Shown here piece by piece: positions 25,449 through 34,607 of a DNA stretch of 64,000 nucleotides (position 1 is the first letter of the stretch; every line of letters starts with the position of its first letter). The stretch comes from Thalassospira lucentensis (GTDB lineage Bacteria > Pseudomonadota > Alphaproteobacteria > Rhodospirillales > Thalassospiraceae): positions 372,001 to 436,000 of the forward strand of contig NZ_JAATOV010000002.1 of the NCBI RefSeq assembly GCF_011806425.1, in the 5' to 3' direction. Both the position numbers and the translations under genes were made by a program. The notes below the pieces were generated by a model. That model saw only the letters and a list, made by a program, of their open reading frames with translations, made no database searches and was not told the origin of the DNA.

Positions 25449-27176
25449 TTAACGCCCCCCCGCAAATTTTTTGATATAGGCAGCAATTCCACCAACTGGC
25501 AGGACAGCAGAACAGATACCGGCATGCGCAGCCGCACCTGGCATTCCCCATACAACACTGCTTTGTTCGTCTTGCGCCACGACCATACCCCCGGCTCCGA
25601 CAACTTCACGCCCGCCTAGCATACCATCCTGACCCATTCCGGTCAGTATCGCGGTGAGAACATTTCCACCGTAACTTTGAACAATGCTACGCAGCATCGG
25701 ATCAACAGACGGTCGGCAGAAATTTTCAGGCGGATTTTGATTCAACTTGATTTGACGCGAAGCACCGCGCCCTTCAATTGTCATGTGGTAATCACCGGGC
25801 GCAAGGTAAACCTGCCCGCCAACAATTTGCATGCCATTTTGACCTTCCTGGCACTTAAGACCAGTCAGGCGCGTAATATGCTCAGCTAAAATTGTCGTAA
25901 AGGTGGCGGGCATGTGCTGCGTGATAAAAATCGGCTGACGCACACCGGCCAAACCACGCAGAACCTCAAACAAAGCCTGCGGTCCACCCGTCGAGCTACC
26001 AATCGCAATTGCTTCGACATTTAAACGTTTTTCCGGCAACAGCGTAAAGGCCGATCCCCCCGACCGCGCACGCGCGGGTGCTGGTGCAGCCGATCCGCGT
26101 GCGGCTGGCCGGGCACGTGCTTTTTTCGGTGCAGGTGCCACTGGGCGCGCTGCTGGCGCCTTTGCCTTTGCTGGGGCTGGTGCCGCCTTGCTGCTGGATG
26201 ACGCCGCTGGCTTGGCGGCTGTCGCCGCCTTGGCAACACTTGCCTTGCTGGCACGATCACCCACCGCAATGGCCGCATCACGAATAAGACCACCCGGATC
26301 ACGCGGCGCGCCAGGGACACGCGGATTTACCGGTGCCGACGTCGCACGCGGTGCCGCATCGGCGGAACGCGCTGCTGGTGCTGCCTGCGGTGCGTGTGGC
26401 ATCGGGCGCATTTGCATCTGCGGCGGACGTGGGTGTTGTTGCATCGGACGCGGGCGCAGCTCAGCGGTAAAGCGTTTACGCTGAATACGGCCAGCCTTTT
26501 GCATTTGCTGATGCTCAAGCGACATTTGCGCCCGGAAAGGTGCTTGACCTTTCTCATGATCATCAGAAGATTTGGCTGAGTTTTCTGCCTCAGATGCCTC
26601 GGCATGCGCACCGTCTTCTGGCGCTGCGTCCTGTGGCTCGGCATCGGATGCCGGTGATGCTTCATCGGCAGTCGGCATTTCTGCCTCGGCTGCGTCCGCG
26701 GCCTCACGTTCGACGGCATGCGCTTCTTCGACCTCAAGCATCTTACGACGCTGTTCGGCCCAGGCTTTCACCTTATCAATAAGCTCTGCACGGAACCCTT
26801 CACCAACATTCAGGTCTTTGGACGAGCTTGGTTTGGGAATGTAATCCACCGCGCCAAGGGTCATCGCCTGAAAACTGATATCGGCGTTTCGCTTGGTCAG
26901 GGTCGATGCCATGATCACGCGCACCGTTGGATCGATTTCCAACAGTTTTGGCAAGGCCGTCAACCCGTCCATGACGGGCATCTCGATATCGAGAACGACA
27001 ACCTCAATGCCATTACCCTCTTCCATCACAGCAAGGGCTTCTTCACCATTAACGACCGATGCGACGACGGTGATTTCGTCGTCCTCGTTCATCATGCGTG
27101 TTACCAGCCCGCGTACAATGGCGGAGTCATCAACAATCAGGACTTTATAAGGCGAATGGTTAGGCAATTCTTGCAC
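25449..27176 (-). CDS. cheB: Chemotaxis methylesterase/glutamine deamidase CheB
   Basis: CheB removes receptor methyl groups when phosphorylated by CheA. The 575-residue protein has a receiver at about 10-125 (Asp63 in VVLDIEMPVMD, Lys in YIPKP), a very long linker at about 130-385, and the esterase at 390-575. Catalytic residues are visible as Ser in GSSTGG, His in ITQHMPATF and Asp in GMGQDGMLG. The linker is first acidic, then Ala/Pro/Lys/Arg-rich and low in complexity; most CheB linkers are far shorter, and total lengths are near 350. It lies between cheY and cheR in the che operon. Confidence 0.94.
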   Translation of the reverse strand: MQELPNHSPYKVLIVDDSAIVRGLVTRMMNEDDEITVVASVVNGEEALAVMEEGNGIEVVVLDIEMPVMDGLTALPKLLEIDPTVRVIMASTLTKRNADISFQAMTLGAVDYIPKPSSSKDLNVGEGFRAELIDKVKAWAEQRRKMLEVEEAHAVEREAADAAEAEMPTADEASPASDAEPQDAAPEDGAHAEASEAENSAKSSDDHEKGQAPFRAQMSLEHQQMQKAGRIQRKRFTAELRPRPMQQHPRPPQMQMRPMPHAPQAAPAARSADAAPRATSAPVNPRVPGAPRDPGGLIRDAAIAVGDRASKASVAKAATAAKPAASSSSKAAPAPAKAKAPAARPVAPAPKKARARPAARGSAAPAPARARSGGSAFTLLPEKRLNVEAIAIGSSTGGPQALFEVLRGLAGVRQPIFITQHMPATFTTILAEHITRLTGLKCQEGQNGMQIVGGQVYLAPGDYHMTIEGRGASRQIKLNQNPPENFCRPSVDPMLRSIVQSYGGNVLTAILTGMGQDGMLGGREVVGAGGMVVAQDEQSSVVWGMPGAAAHAGICSAVLPVGGIAAYIKKFAGGR

Positions 27177-27246
27177 GTAGCAACATCCCCGCTAGAACCA
27201 GGAGATCAAAAACAGGCTGCCGAGCCGGCAACATTTAAAAGGGGAT

Positions 27247-27612
27247 CTAAATCAGACCAACCTGTTCAAACTTTGCCTGAATAATCTCACTGTCGAACGG
27301 CTTCATGATGTATTCATTCGCACCGGCTGTGATGGCTTCCTGAATATGCTCCAGGTCGTTTTCCGTCGTACAGAATACGACGACCGGTTCATCACCGCCC
27401 GGCGAAGCGCGAAGCTCACGCAAGAAATCAATCCCACTTTTTATGGGCATGTTCCAATCAAGAAGCACCGCGTCGGGCATATCTTCGAGGCACTTTTCAA
27501 GAGCCTCTTGACCATCAACTGCTTCGACAACCTCGAAACTCATCTCTTCGAGGATGCGGCGCGCGACCATTCGGATGACTTTTGAATCATCGACGACGAG
27601 ACAACTCTTCAT
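27247..27612 (-). CDS. cheY: Chemotaxis response regulator CheY
   Basis: A 121-residue single-domain receiver that carries the signal from CheA to the flagellar switch. It has DD at 8-9, phospho-acceptor Asp52 in LLDWNMP, Thr near 83 (VFCTTENDLEHIQ) and Lys in YIMKPFD. The sequence is closest in style to alphaproteobacterial chemotaxis CheY encoded with cheA and cheW. It lies between cheW and cheB, separated from each by 70-85 bases, with a stem-loop upstream. Confidence 0.94.
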   Translation of the reverse strand: MKSCLVVDDSKVIRMVARRILEEMSFEVVEAVDGQEALEKCLEDMPDAVLLDWNMPIKSGIDFLRELRASPGGDEPVVVFCTTENDLEHIQEAITAGANEYIMKPFDSEIIQAKFEQVGLI

Positions 27613-27656
27613 CGACTTCCTTCTCGTGTTTCTAGGTCGTTAAGCCAAGAACGGCA

Positions 27657-27687
27657 TCGTACCGGCCGCATTAGGCGCCCGGTACGA
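27657..27687 (-). repeat. Intercistronic stem-loop between cheW and cheY
   Basis: TCGTACCGG (27657-27665) and CCGGTACGA (27679-27687) form a perfect 9-bp stem with a 13-base loop in the cheW-cheY gap. No T-run follows on the transcribed strand, so a role in messenger stability or partial attenuation is more likely than termination. Confidence 0.45.
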
Positions 27688-27696
27688 CCTTCATGA

Positions 27697-28203
27697 TCAA
27701 CCAGCCTGTTTTACGGCTGCGTTGAAATCAAGCAAGCGAGTCACATCAAGAATAACCAAAAGTTTTTTATCGAGGCGGAAAATTCCATCGGAAAATTCGC
27801 GCCAGCGGGAATCAAGGGTTGCCGGGTTCTGTTCAAACGCCTTTCTCGGGACGCTCAAGACTTCTCCGACTTGATCCACCATCAGGCTGTAAAGCTCGCC
27901 GCCTTGATCGACAACGATGCTCATGCCCGGATCTTCGTCTTCTTTTTCACGCAGTCCCAGCCGCTTGCGAACGTCAATCGCCGTCACAATACGCCCGCGC
28001 AGGTTCAAAGAACCGGCGACTTCAGGCGGCGCAAGCGGAATGCGTGTAATACGCTGGGGTCCCAGTACATCCTGAACCGTCAGAACCGGAATCCCAAAAA
28101 GCTGTTTGCCGATATACGCGGTGACAAAATCCTGTGTGTCACCGCGAAGATCAAGAGCTGCCCCACGTTCATGGCTCGGGACAAGTGCCTTATTGTCACT
28201 CAT
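27697..28203 (-). CDS. cheW: Chemotaxis coupling protein CheW
   Basis: CheW links chemoreceptors to the kinase CheA. The 168-residue protein has one CheW domain: TAYIGKQLFGIPVLTVQDVLGPQRITRIPLAPPEVAGSLNLRGRIV is the family core, followed by SIVVDQGGELYSLMVDQVGEVLSV. Its own N-terminus is a short charged leader of about 25 residues, and the C-terminal end carries KLLVILDVTRLL. It follows cheA by 15 bases. Confidence 0.95.
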   Translation of the reverse strand: MSDNKALVPSHERGAALDLRGDTQDFVTAYIGKQLFGIPVLTVQDVLGPQRITRIPLAPPEVAGSLNLRGRIVTAIDVRKRLGLREKEDEDPGMSIVVDQGGELYSLMVDQVGEVLSVPRKAFEQNPATLDSRWREFSDGIFRLDKKLLVILDVTRLLDFNAAVKQAG

Positions 28204-28218
28204 ATTTCGATCTCCCGA

Positions 28219-30918
28219 TTAAATGGTGCTCAGTGTCTGGATCAAAGTCGAGACAAGTGCATCGCGGTCAAATTTGGCAACATAATCGCTGAAGCCAACC
28301 TGGCGACCGCGCTCGAAATCTTCGTCCTTGGTGTGCGACGACAGGGCAATGATCGGTATTTCGCCCCAAAGTTCATCATTCTGCAACGCTTCAGCAAACT
28401 CAAATCCGTTCATACCCGGCATTTCGATGTCACTGATGATCGCGTCAAAGACCTCACCACGGTTTTTCAATTCCATCGCCTGTTCGGCATTTTCCAGTGC
28501 AACCACACGGAAACCAGCAACCGACAGCATCGGCGTCAACAAGTTACGGAAGAACGGGCTGTCATCGATCAGAAGAACACGTTTCTTCTCGCCGCCGGTT
28601 TCCTCGTTGCCGAACCAATCGCTAAACGCCAGCTCAAGGTAGTAACCAGCATCAATCAGGTCAGTTGCCTTACCGTCAATCACGGCCGAGCCAACCAAAC
28701 CGTCCTGATCTGCTGTCAGTTCAACATTCAGAACATCATCAACGATATCAACGATTTCATCGACAACAAGACCCATGGTCCGTTCGCGATCCTGGAAGAC
28801 AAGCGTTGCTTGACGTCCCTCTGCCTTCATCTGGTAACCACCATCGATAAAGACAAGAGGCATCAGTTTGCCACGGTACTGAACCAGCGGACGACCGTTG
28901 GAATATTCGATGTTCTCGACATCGATTTCCTCAAGTCGTGCAACCAGTGCCAGCGGCACGGCACGCACTTCGGTGCCGCCTGCCCGGAAGACCAGCATCG
29001 AGGTGGTTTCACGGTCAGATGCATCGGATTTTGCTTTGCCTTCGACACCCTGCGAATCCCCAACGGTGATTTCGCCGGTGCGGGTGGCAATGCCGTTCGG
29101 ATCAAGGATCATAATGACGCTACCGTCACCAAGGATCGTGTTGCCCGAGAACAGCGACAGGTCACGCAGGATCGGTGCAACCGGCTTGACCACGATTTCC
29201 TCGGTGTCAAAGACGCGGTCGACAATAATACCAAACGAGTAGGTCCCGACCTGGGCGACAACGATGAATGCTTCTTCATCGACACCGTCATCGGCTTCTT
29301 CGGTATTATCAAGCCCAAGAATTTTCTTAAGCGTGACAAGCGGCAGAAGACGATTGCGCAAGCGCAAGACCGGGGTGTCGTGAATGCGTTCAATCGAATG
29401 CTCGGAATTGTTCGACGCACGAACAAGTTCCAGAACGCTGATCTGCGGAATGGCAAAACGCTCGGCACCACTTTCAACGATCAGAGCCGAAACGATGGCC
29501 AAGGTCAGCGGGATTTTAATGATAAAGGTCGAACCACGGCCCTCGACCGATTTCAGTTCAACCGTACCACCGATTTTTTCGATGTTGGTACGAACCACGT
29601 CCATACCCACACCACGACCGGAAACCGACGTCACTTTTTCCGCGGTCGAGAAACCAGCTTTGAAAATGAACTGCTGGATCTGCTGGTCGCCCATGCCTTC
29701 CAGTTCGCTTTCGGTCGCAAGACCGTTGGCGATGGCTTTGGCTTTAATGCGTTCAAGGTTCAAACCACGACCATCATCGGAAATCTCGATGATGATGTGA
29801 CCACCTTCGTGATACGCGTTCAGCGTCACCGTACCGGTTTCTGGTTTGCCAGCTTCGCGACGGCCCGGAATATCTTCCAAACCATGGTCGGCGGAGTTAC
29901 GCACCATGTGGGTCAGCGGATCTTTAATGAGCTCAAGCACCTGACGGTCAAGTTCCGTATCGGCACCGATCATCTGCAGATCGATTTTCTTGTTCATCTC
30001 AAGGGCAAGGTCGCGAACAATACGCGGCAACTTGGCCCATGCATTTCCGATTGGCTGCATACGGGTCTTCATCACGCCTTCCTGAAGGTCGGTCGTGATG
30101 TGCGACAGGCGCTGCAACGGCACGGTAAATTCGCTGTCATCCTTGCCACGAACCATCTGCAAAAGCTGGTTACGGGTCAGGACAAGCTCGGAAACCAAGG
30201 TCATAAGGTTTTCAAGCAATTCGACGTTCACACGAATCGTCTGCGCAGCAACCGAGCTTTCCTTGGCTTCACCGCGCGGCGCTTCGGCCTTGGCGGATTC
30301 TGCTTTGGCGGCTTTGGCCGGTGCTACGGCCTGCGATTTCGCTGCTGCTGGCGGTGCGGCGGCAGGCGCCGGTGTTTCAGGTGCGGCAGGCGCCCCAACG
30401 TCCTCATCGACTTCCGTAGCATCAAAAATGGCCTGCAAACGTTCGTCGTCGGTCATTTCTGCTGCTTCTTCGGCAGGCGCTTCTTCCGCGGCAGGTTCAG
30501 CCGCCGCAGGGGCCGGGGCAGCTTCTGCCCCCATGATGTTGCCGGTGTCGGCAAAATGGTTCAAGCGCGCAATCAGATCGGCATCGTTGCCGTCTGGCTC
30601 TGCTTCATTTTGCTCAAGCTCGCCCAGCAGGTACTTAATCGTATCGATCGACTCAAGGACCAATGTCACCGCATCGGGTGTAACAACGAGTTCCCCATCA
30701 CGGATCTTGCCCAAGACATTCTCACCTGCGTGCGCCACTGCTTCCAGTCGCGGCAGACCAAGAAATCCACATGTCCCTTTGATGGTGTGCACCAAACGGA
30801 AAATGTTCGACAAAATATCAGGATCATTCGGGTTCTGTTCCAACTTCACCAGTTCGACGTCAAGCGTCGAAAGGCTCTCCGAAGTTTCGGTCAGAAATTC
30901 ACTTAAAAGATCGTCCAT
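28219..30918 (-). CDS. cheA: Hybrid chemotaxis histidine kinase CheA with second CheW domain and receiver
   Basis: CheA autophosphorylates in response to receptors and passes phosphate to CheY and CheB. The 899-residue protein contains an HPT domain at the N-terminus (His44 in VHTIKGTCGFLG), an Ala/Pro/Glu-rich linker, a dimerisation and ATP-binding core (HMVRNSADHGLE, GRGVGMDVV), the P5 CheW-like domain, then a second CheW-like domain (SMLVFRAGGTEVRAVPLAL onward). It closes with a receiver (LLIDDSPFFRNLL, Asp in IISDIEMPGMNG). The start at 30918 follows a strong GGAGGGGG. Linked receivers may act as phosphate sinks. It heads the cheA-W-Y-B-R run; chpT lies just upstream on the same strand. 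Confidence 0.95.
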   Translation of the reverse strand: MDDLLSEFLTETSESLSTLDVELVKLEQNPNDPDILSNIFRLVHTIKGTCGFLGLPRLEAVAHAGENVLGKIRDGELVVTPDAVTLVLESIDTIKYLLGELEQNEAEPDGNDADLIARLNHFADTGNIMGAEAAPAPAAAEPAAEEAPAEEAAEMTDDERLQAIFDATEVDEDVGAPAAPETPAPAAAPPAAAKSQAVAPAKAAKAESAKAEAPRGEAKESSVAAQTIRVNVELLENLMTLVSELVLTRNQLLQMVRGKDDSEFTVPLQRLSHITTDLQEGVMKTRMQPIGNAWAKLPRIVRDLALEMNKKIDLQMIGADTELDRQVLELIKDPLTHMVRNSADHGLEDIPGRREAGKPETGTVTLNAYHEGGHIIIEISDDGRGLNLERIKAKAIANGLATESELEGMGDQQIQQFIFKAGFSTAEKVTSVSGRGVGMDVVRTNIEKIGGTVELKSVEGRGSTFIIKIPLTLAIVSALIVESGAERFAIPQISVLELVRASNNSEHSIERIHDTPVLRLRNRLLPLVTLKKILGLDNTEEADDGVDEEAFIVVAQVGTYSFGIIVDRVFDTEEIVVKPVAPILRDLSLFSGNTILGDGSVIMILDPNGIATRTGEITVGDSQGVEGKAKSDASDRETTSMLVFRAGGTEVRAVPLALVARLEEIDVENIEYSNGRPLVQYRGKLMPLVFIDGGYQMKAEGRQATLVFQDRERTMGLVVDEIVDIVDDVLNVELTADQDGLVGSAVIDGKATDLIDAGYYLELAFSDWFGNEETGGEKKRVLLIDDSPFFRNLLTPMLSVAGFRVVALENAEQAMELKNRGEVFDAIISDIEMPGMNGFEFAEALQNDELWGEIPIIALSSHTKDEDFERGRQVGFSDYVAKFDRDALVSTLIQTLSTI

Positions 30919-31061
30919 ATACCCCCTCCAAAACTCCAGCAATCAAACACTTGCCGGAACCGGAACTCCCATTAATGCCCAATGTAGCAATTAAAATAAA
31001 TCACATCGGTTACTTACGTAGAACCTACCGTACGCTATTACCAGACCCGGACGGCAATTTT

Positions 31062-31670
31062 TTACACATAGATCAATGCAATATTTCCATCCTGTTGCAA
31101 GACCGAAAGCGCCCCACCTGTCCGTTTGGCTAGATTCTTAACGAAAAATCCGTGCACCGTGCGCGGATCAAGAACATCCGCAGAAACATCATTTTCCAGA
31201 ACATTCATCACTTCCGGACGCAATGCCGCACGTTTTCCGTGCGCGCTTACCGTTGTTTTACCGTCGGAGTCGTGCGCAACGGAAATGGTCCCGCCGAACG
31301 GCAATGCCTCACGTGCCATCATCACCATGTTCAGTACGACTCGTCCATGCGATGGATCAAATGTAAGTGCATCCCATTGAAGTTCAACCTTTCCTTCCGC
31401 CGCATAAGCTTGGCGGGCAGCATCGCGCATGGATGCCGTATCAACACTGTTGCCCGCCCGGCCAAAGGCCAAGCGAAACAGTTGCAAACGGCGTGCGGCT
31501 TCAAGTCCGCTTTTGCGCATCAGGGCCAGCGCCTCGTCATCGGCGACACCTTCTTCGCCCATCAGCTCCGCCCCGGCATTTACCGCACCGACCGGCCCCA
31601 CAAGGTCATGACAAATACGCGAACTGATCAGTTCGATCAGTGTCATTTCAAGGGCGATGTCCTGGTCCAT
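31062..31670 (-). CDS. chpT: Histidine phosphotransferase ChpT
   Basis: ChpT relays phosphate from the hybrid kinase CckA to CtrA (and CpdR) in alphaproteobacteria. The 202-residue protein has the ChpT signature LISSRICHDLVGPVGAVNAG, with phospho-accepting His21, and a degenerate HATPase-like C-terminal half without ATP-binding motifs. The start at 31670 was chosen for GGAG ten bases upstream and because the family begins just before this helix; the open frame continues to 31808. It lies 143 bases upstream of cheA on the same strand and about 7 kb from ctrA, its final target. Confidence 0.9.
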   Translation of the reverse strand: MDQDIALEMTLIELISSRICHDLVGPVGAVNAGAELMGEEGVADDEALALMRKSGLEAARRLQLFRLAFGRAGNSVDTASMRDAARQAYAAEGKVELQWDALTFDPSHGRVVLNMVMMAREALPFGGTISVAHDSDGKTTVSAHGKRAALRPEVMNVLENDVSADVLDPRTVHGFFVKNLAKRTGGALSVLQQDGNIALIYV

Positions 31671-32150
31671 TACGGCAGTACTCCAACGTATTTTTTTGTG
31701 TTTGATATATCGATGCAATGTGTCCCCAAACACATTGACCGTCTTCATAGCCAGTTTTGGCGCCATCATCGCCAACACCCCCGAATACGGCGTTGGCAAT
31801 TTCGGCAAACAAACCTCTGGCTACCCAGCGCCAAGATTGCCTCTGATATGTTAAGACCTTATTTAGCAGACACGAAATTTACCGTTTAAACGCCTGACCT
31901 TGCCCCAGCCAACGCGCTTTTAAACCATAACAACGCACCTCACCCGCACCGCCAAACCACCCGGCATTTTTTGCCGCCGCGCCCGACATCCGCACTGCAG
32001 CTCTGGCTTCTAATAACCATGACGCCAAACTCGATACGCCGCACAGGGCCGCAGCTTCCGCACCAATCGGCATTTGCGCGACGGTTGGGTTTGTGACTTT
32101 GATGCGAAACGCCTATATAGAAACCATCAACATGACAAACAGGGCACCCC
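31671..32150. other. Gap between chpT and the DUF3553 gene
   Basis: A 480-base stretch between divergent genes. A - strand frame at 31879-32073 (64 codons) has plausible composition but no ribosome site and no recognised family, so it is not called. The right end holds a sigma-70-like promoter for the DUF3553 gene. The chpT promoter must lie in the left part but no clear boxes were found. Confidence 0.5.
32091..32119 (+). promoter_or_regulatory. Sigma-70-like promoter of the DUF3553 gene
   Basis: TTGTGA (32091-32096), a 17-base spacer and TATATA (32114-32119) lie 31 bases before the start codon at 32151. The match to each box is four of six or better. Confidence 0.45.
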
Positions 32151-32336
32151 ATGGATTTTTTGCTGACACCGGGCACCATTGTTCGCCATCCGACCCAACC
32201 TGATTGGGGGCTTGGCCGTATTCAGGCCGTCGATGGGGATCGTATTGCCGTTAACTTTGAAGAAGCCGGTCGCCAGATAATTCGCCCGCGCCACGTGGTT
32301 TTGGAAATCGTCGAATCCGCGATCGATTACGAATAG
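32151..32336 (+). CDS. DUF3553 domain protein
   Basis: A complete 61-residue protein of the DUF3553 family, characterised by the opening FLLTPGTIVRHPTQPDWGLG and the following RIQAVDGDRIAVNFEEAGRQ. The fold suggests a small beta-barrel, as in CarD/Tudor-like modules that bind protein or DNA, but function is unknown. It is free-standing, divergent from chpT, with a reasonable promoter just upstream. Confidence 0.85.
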   Translation: MDFLLTPGTIVRHPTQPDWGLGRIQAVDGDRIAVNFEEAGRQIIRPRHVVLEIVESAIDYE

Positions 32337-32551
32337 AACCCCACCAACGCCATCGGCGAAGTGCCATTTTTTCGGGTCGCGCACTTAAACGATAATGATC
32401 GCAAACCCTTGGCATATGAATTGCTCGTGCTTAGCTGAATGTAAGCGGATGCCAATTTGTTTAAAAATTTAGCGTATTAAATCGGTTTTATCTGGCAAGA
32501 TAGATGAACCATTGATCGCGCAACCGTCATAACCGAGGTCTGGACAGCTTA

Positions 32552-33370
32552 ATGATTGCAGTCAACAAACCACCACGTGACACTTTCAAGCAGCGTCACA
32601 ACGTCGCGGCATTTTCCGTATTGGAACATTTTGCCCAGGCGCTGGTCCATCAGGCCCGCGATAATGGCGGTGTTCTGACCGAAGAACAGATTTTAAAGAC
32701 CGTCGATGGCCTGCGCGACAAGGAAACCCTGTTCGACACCGCATGGGCCATCCTTGAAAGCGACATGGATTCGATCAAGGCCCGCGAAAAAGCCGCCGTC
32801 CGTCACGATCCGTTCGGCCGCCTGATGGTCAGCCGGTTTGAATTCCTTCTTGAAGGCGGCCAAGCTGGCGAAGTCGAAGACGGCGCGCTGTCACGCAAAA
32901 TCCTGCAGCCATTCTTTAAGGTCATCCGCATGATGGTCGGCATGGACATGCTTCAGGAAATCGACCGTGAAATTCACGCGATCATCGATGCCCACGCCAA
33001 CAAAGACGATGAACTGCGCGATCCCACCGAATATTGGGACCATCTGGCAAAAGAACCTGCCGTTGCGTCGCGCATCAATCTGGTCTTTGCGCGTATGGCC
33101 CTGCATTTCGAAGATTACGAACACCGCAAAAAATGGCTGATCCAGCTGGTGAACGACAATCTTCCGTCATCTGACAAAAAGTGGAAATTCACCGAAACCC
33201 ACTGCATTTTGCTGCTGCATGCGCTGTTTAATGATGTGCGCAAAACACTTTCCGTGCCCGAACAAGCCGCCGAACTGGTGGCAAAGCTTGGCCGGGATGA
33301 TGTCGAAACCCTGCGCGCTGTGATTAAATCAATTGATGAAGACTATGCCGCACTCAAAAGCGCGGACTAA
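32552..33370 (+). CDS. Conserved hypothetical helical protein
   Basis: A 272-residue soluble protein, predicted from its pattern to be nearly all helical and without signal peptide or membrane segment. It carries no motif I know. It reads as repeated amphipathic helices: FSVLEHFAQALVHQARDNGG, KILQPFFKVIRMMVGMDMLQ and CILLLHALFNDVRKTLSVPEQ. No cysteine motif or nucleotide-binding site is seen. It is monocistronic, with a strong terminator 60 bases downstream. The ATG at 32552 is the first in frame. Confidence 0.7.
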   Translation: MIAVNKPPRDTFKQRHNVAAFSVLEHFAQALVHQARDNGGVLTEEQILKTVDGLRDKETLFDTAWAILESDMDSIKAREKAAVRHDPFGRLMVSRFEFLLEGGQAGEVEDGALSRKILQPFFKVIRMMVGMDMLQEIDREIHAIIDAHANKDDELRDPTEYWDHLAKEPAVASRINLVFARMALHFEDYEHRKKWLIQLVNDNLPSSDKKWKFTETHCILLLHALFNDVRKTLSVPEQAAELVAKLGRDDVETLRAVIKSIDEDYAALKSAD

Positions 33371-33428
33371 GTCTTTCTGACATCAAGTCTGGCCGGTGTT
33401 TTCTGGCGGTTTCAGGCTAAAAGATAGC

Positions 33429-33464
33429 AAACCGCGTTCGATCACAATCGGGCGCGGTTTTTCT
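33429..33464 (+). terminator. Rho-independent terminator
   Basis: AAACCGCGTTCGAT (33429-33442) pairs with ATCGGGCGCGGTTT (33447-33460) across a 4-base loop with two G-T pairs, followed by a T-rich tract. It ends transcription of the hypothetical gene upstream. Confidence 0.8.
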
Positions 33465-33608
33465 TATCCAAACTTTCCGTGCCTGCCACTTGACGCAAAG
33501 GTGATCGCGCACATTTTAAACCCACTGGTCAAAGCCCGGTCTGTTATGCGACAGTCGCGGTAATGAAGTGTATCTTTCAACCAAACGAACAGTGATAAGC
33601 CCCACGTC

Positions 33609-34607
33609 ATGACAACGCCACTGATCGATAAATATGGCCGCCATGTTTCCTATTTGCGCGTTTCGGTAACTGATCGCTGCGATTTCCGCTGCACCTATTG
33701 CATGGCGGAAAACATGACGTTCCTACCAAAGTCCGATGTGCTGTCGCTCGAAGAACTCGATCAGCTCTGCACGGCCTTTATCAATCGTGGTGTGCGCAAA
33801 TTGCGCCTGACGGGTGGCGAACCGTTGGTGCGTCGGGGCATCATGGATTTGATTTCCAACCTGTCGCGCCATCTTAAATCCGGCGCGCTGGACGAGCTGA
33901 CCATGACCACCAATGGCAGCCAGTTGGCAACCTATGCCGATGATTTGGCCCGCCTCGGTGTGAAACGCCTTAACATTTCGCTCGACAGCCTCGATTCACA
34001 GAAATTTACCGAGATCACCCGCCGCGGCCGCCTTGAACAAGTTCTCGCGGGCTTAGAAGCCGCCAAACAGGCGGGCATTCAGATTAAAATCAACACCGTC
34101 GCACTTCGTAACTTCAACGAAGACGAAATGTCACGCCTTGTCGCGTGGTGCGGCAAAGAAGGATTTGATCTCTGCCTGATCGAAACCATGCCGCTTGGCG
34201 ACATTGACGGCGACCGCACCGATCAGTATTTGCCGCTCACGGCGGTGCGTGAACGGCTGGAACAAGAATACACCCTGATCCCGTCCGAATACGTCACCCC
34301 AGGACCGGCGCGCTATACCACCGTCGCCGAAACCGGCGGACGTCTGGGCTTCATCACCCCGCTGACCCATAACTTCTGCGAAGGGTGCAACCGCGTGCGC
34401 GTGACCTGTACGGGTACGCTTTACATGTGCCTTGGCCAAGAAGACCACGTTGATCTGCGCGCAGCCCTTCGCACCGGCGATCCGCGCGCCCTTGATCAAA
34501 TGCTCGACGCGGCCATGGTCCTAAAACCCAAAGGCCACGACTTCGTCATCGATCGCAAAGGCCAGAAGCCTGCGGTTGGTCGACATATGAGCATGACGGG
34601 CGGCTAA
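33609..34607 (+). CDS. moaA: GTP 3',8-cyclase MoaA
   Basis: This radical-SAM enzyme converts GTP to the cyclic intermediate (3',8-cH2GTP) in the first step of molybdenum cofactor synthesis. The 332-residue protein has the N-terminal radical SAM cysteines C24, C28 and C31 (CDFRCTYC), the GGEPL motif, and the C-terminal FeS cysteines ([15 protein letters not shown]). The last two residues are the essential Gly-Gly tail (MSMTGG). No other molybdopterin gene lies near. Its end overlaps the end of the GIY-YIG gene on the opposite strand by four bases. Confidence 0.95.
   Translation: MTTPLIDKYGRHVSYLRVSVTDRCDFRCTYCMAENMTFLPKSDVLSLEELDQLCTAFINRGVRKLRLTGGEPLVRRGIMDLISNLSRHLKSGALDELTMTTNGSQLATYADDLARLGVKRLNISLDSLDSQKFTEITRRGRLEQVLAGLEAAKQAGIQIKINTVALRNFNEDEMSRLVAWCGKEGFDLCLIETMPLGDIDGDRTDQYLPLTAVRERLEQEYTLIPSEYVTPGPARYTTVAETGGRLGFITPLTHNFCEGCNRVRVTCTGTLYMCLGQEDHVDLRAALRTGDPRALDQMLDAAMVLKPKGHDFVIDRKGQKPAVGRHMSMTGG

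Noticed and set aside
27871-30906. A 1011-codon open frame on the + strand opposite cheA and part of cheW
   Set aside because: It is antisense to well-supported cheA and cheW, has no recognisable domain and no ribosome site, and reflects codon bias of the true genes.
31879-32073. A 64-codon - strand frame between chpT and the DUF3553 gene
   Set aside because: Composition is plausible, but there is no ribosome site and no known family; left as part of the gap.
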